NCBI GenBank assembly: GCA_947455465.1
Contig: CANGNS010000025.1
Coordinates: 1-42,216, forward strand
Direction of reading: 5' to 3'
Length of the DNA stretch: 42,216 nucleotides
Origin: Comamonadaceae bacterium
Lineage (GTDB): Bacteria > Pseudomonadota > Gammaproteobacteria > Burkholderiales > Burkholderiaceae_C
The notes below the pieces were generated by a model that saw only the letters and a program-made list of their open reading frames with translations, ran no database searches and had not been told where the DNA came from. A program made the translations under genes and the position numbers. How positions within the stretch are numbered: position 1 is the stretch's first letter; each line of letters begins with the position of its first letter. Shown here in pieces: positions 40,454-42,216 of the stretch.

Positions 40454-41446
40454 TTAGGTATTTCCGGGGACCACGGCGCGTTCGATTTGCACCGCTACCT
40501 GTGCCCCCAGCGTGCCCACTTGCACTTCAAAGGCAGGGATTTCATTGGCTTCGAGCGTTGCGAACTCGGGCTTCTTGAAATACAAAATATCACCGGGCTG
40601 CATGGATTCGACCACGCGCAAAGTGGAGTTGATCAGGCCCAGCTGCACGCGCGCTTCCATGCAGGCGCCGCCCACGGCCTCTTCGAGCTCGCCGCGCCAT
40701 TGGCGGTCCGACTCTTCGTTGCCATCGCCCGACTGCACGCGGCTGCTGAGCAGTTCGCGCACCGGTTTGAGCGAGGTGTAGGGATGCACTATATCGAAAA
40801 AGCCGATGTTCTGCGTGGCTGTTTCGGTCTCAAAGCGGCTCAGGATGACCAGGTCGTTCTCATCTGCGATCTGGGCAAACTGGGGGTTGATCTCGGAGCT
40901 GACAAATTCAAAATCCACCGCCATCAAAGGGCTCCAGGCCTCTTTGAGGTTGCGGAATGTGACGTCCAAAATCATATTGATGATGCGCGTCTCCATGGGC
41001 GTGAACAAGCGCCCGGGCGAGAGCTGGCCCAGCGTGCCTTTGCCAAATCCGCCAAAAAAGCTGTCCAGCGAGCTAAACACAATCGTCGGATCAATCACCA
41101 CCAGCGAAAAACCGCGCAAGGGGTTCATGCGCAGCATGTTCACGGACAAAGGCGCACGCAGGTCTTTGACGTAGTCGCCAAACTTGACGATCTGCACCTT
41201 GGTCGGGTTGATGCGCGGGCTGGTGCGCAGCACGTCCATCAGCTGGGGGCGGAACAGGCGGATAAAGCGCTCGTTGATCATGTCAATCGAGCCGATATTG
41301 ACGCCCAGGCTGCTGTCCTCGCTGGCCAGGTCGTGCTTTTTCACCCGCGCGGCGGTGTTAAAGCCGGTGTCCACCGCAATCGTGCCGTCATTGACCCCTT
41401 CTGCCAGGGCAGAGAGTTCGTCGGCGGAGAGCAGGTTATCGGCCAT
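40454..41446 (-). CDS. fliM: Switch C-ring protein FliM
   Basis: A 330-aa rotor switch protein. The N-terminal CheY-P binding segment is of variant form (D-N-L-L-S-A-D-E-L-S-A-L). The middle domain has the conserved L-R-T-S-P-R-I-N-P, F-F-G-G-F-G-K and P-M-E-T-R-I-I. The SpoA C-terminal domain ends G-A-Q-V-A-V-Q-I-E-R. The length and order (fliL-fliM-fliN) are standard. Confidence 0.97.
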   Translation of the reverse strand: MADNLLSADELSALAEGVNDGTIAVDTGFNTAARVKKHDLASEDSSLGVNIGSIDMINERFIRLFRPQLMDVLRTSPRINPTKVQIVKFGDYVKDLRAPLSVNMLRMNPLRGFSLVVIDPTIVFSSLDSFFGGFGKGTLGQLSPGRLFTPMETRIINMILDVTFRNLKEAWSPLMAVDFEFVSSEINPQFAQIADENDLVILSRFETETATQNIGFFDIVHPYTSLKPVRELLSSRVQSGDGNEESDRQWRGELEEAVGGACMEARVQLGLINSTLRVVESMQPGDILYFKKPEFATLEANEIPAFEVQVGTLGAQVAVQIERAVVPGNT

Positions 41447-41475
41447 AAGGATTGCGCAGTGCGGTTGGAAAAACG

Positions 41476-42159
41476 TTATTGAACGATGAAAGACGTGAAA
41501 TTGATTTCCTCAATTCCACCAAAATCTTCGTATTTTTCTAGCAAAGTGTTCATCACGTCGGCAATTTTCTTGGCCAGGTCGCGGCGGAAGTCGGGCTTGG
41601 CCAGGTCCGCCTCGGTGGTCATGCGCATGGAGTCCATGATGGCCGAGCGCAGCGCAAATTCGTGTTTCTTGACGTTCTCGATCACGCGCTCGTCATAGCG
41701 GGTCATCAGGGCGATTTGCACTGACATGACCTTTTTCGAGCCGGTCAGGTTCACCAAAAACTCGCGTTCCAGCTGGAAATAGGTGTACTCAAAGCGCGGG
41801 CTGTCGGGCGATTTCTTATTGAGTTTGGGCGGGCCGCCTTCGGCTTTTTTGTCGCCATGGCCTTCAGCGGGGGCGCCGTGACCGCCTTCGGCCTTTTTCT
41901 CGCCATGGCCTTCGGCGGGCGCATCATGTCCGCCCTCGGCTTTTTTCTCGCCGTGGCCGCCTTCTGCACCGGCCTCGCCCTCGAGCATGGCGTCCGGGTT
42001 GGGCGGAGGCGCAAAAAAGCCGGTTTGTTTGGCGAGCAAGAGGGTGCCCACCACGGTGCCTGCGATCAGCACAATGATGCCGACGACCACGCCGATGATC
42101 AGGCCGATGGGTTTCTTCGGCTTTTCTTCGACTTCCGGTTCGGGTGCAGCGTCAGCCAT
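41476..42159 (-). CDS. fliL: Flagellar basal-body protein FliL with His-rich repeat insertion
   Basis: A 227-aa stator-associated membrane protein. A membrane helix is at about 18-42. The periplasmic domain has F-L-V-N-L-T-G, K-V-M-S-V-Q-I-A-L-M-T-R-Y, R-S-A-I-M-D-S and the C-terminal I-N-F-T-S-F-I-V-Q. It is longer than usual (about 150-180) because of a Gly/His/Glu/Lys-rich 16-residue tandem repeat (about 68-109, coded at 41834-41958). It is the first gene of fliLMNOPQR-flhB inside the window. Only 57 bp upstream are visible, and no promoter can be called. Confidence 0.94.
   Translation of the reverse strand: MADAAPEPEVEEKPKKPIGLIIGVVVGIIVLIAGTVVGTLLLAKQTGFFAPPPNPDAMLEGEAGAEGGHGEKKAEGGHDAPAEGHGEKKAEGGHGAPAEGHGDKKAEGGPPKLNKKSPDSPRFEYTYFQLEREFLVNLTGSKKVMSVQIALMTRYDERVIENVKKHEFALRSAIMDSMRMTTEADLAKPDFRRDLAKKIADVMNTLLEKYEDFGGIEEINFTSFIVQ
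41834..41958 (-). repeat. 48-bp in-frame tandem repeat in fliL
   Basis: Nearly three copies of a 48-bp unit coding G-H-G-E-K-K-A-E-G-G-H-D/G-A-P-A-E. Copies differ by a few bases, so slippage or unequal recombination could change copy number. Confidence 0.85.
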
Positions 42160-42216
42160 GGGATACCTCTCAATCTGTTGTCAATTGCATTCTTAGCGGG
42201 GTGCAAACACCTTAGG

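Overview
The window is almost entirely one flagellar gene cluster. High GC, tightly packed genes and product-level resemblance suggest a betaproteobacterium of the Burkholderiales, probably Comamonadaceae-like. That placement is inference from protein style; no rRNA or other taxonomic marker is present. The regulation looks unlike the FlhDC type: good RpoN (sigma-54) -24/-12 sites precede flgA, flgB and flgH, a series of near-identical FliA (sigma-28) sites precedes flgM, flgP, fliD, flaG and the flagellins, and a FleQ-like sigma-54 activator is encoded in the window.

Layout. (1) 1-2468, minus strand: the first codons of a flagellin running off the left edge, two complete short flagellins, and flaG. 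(2) 2610-18000, minus: fliD, then in transcription order flgB-C-D-E-F-G, a terminator plus a sigma-54 promoter, and flgH-I-J-K-L. FlgE (1169 aa) and FlgK (1041 aa) are far longer than usual. (3) 18253-21261: a LysM plus lysozyme-like protein (minus), probably supplying the activity missing from the short FlgJ, then the divergent flgA-flgM-flgN (plus). (4) 21246-25138, minus: flgP, a flgT-like gene, a small FimV/LysM-like gene, fliK and an FlhB C-terminal paralogue, behind a sigma-28 site. (5) 25242-32360, minus: five non-canonical genes. They are a Sel1-repeat protein, a J-domain protein with a degenerate phospholipase-D-like region, a protein of fifteen 25-residue W-D-W repeats, a 71-aa orphan and a 22-repeat Sel1 protein. 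(6) 32635-33762, plus: a FleQ-like regulator without receiver domain. (7) 33810-42159, minus: fliL-M-N-O-P-Q-R-flhB, continued by a DamX-like SPOR protein, a 150-aa protein and a 347-aa single-pass membrane protein.

How it works together. FliLMNOPQR/FlhB make the switch and export gate. FlgB/C/F/G, FlgE, FlgH/I and FlgA/D/J build rod, hook and rings. FliK with FlhB (and perhaps the FlhB paralogue) controls the export switch. FlgM and FliA gate the late genes (FlgK/L, FliD, flagellins). FlgP and the FlgT-like protein suggest an extra outer-membrane-associated ring.

The least-described content is the Sel1/J-domain/W-D-W cassette (25242-32360), the SPOR trio behind flhB (33810-36820), and a face-to-face sigma-54/sigma-28 promoter pair upstream of flgB. 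No intergenic stretch exceeds 300 bp. I saw no tRNA, rRNA, insertion sequence, CRISPR array or phage gene.
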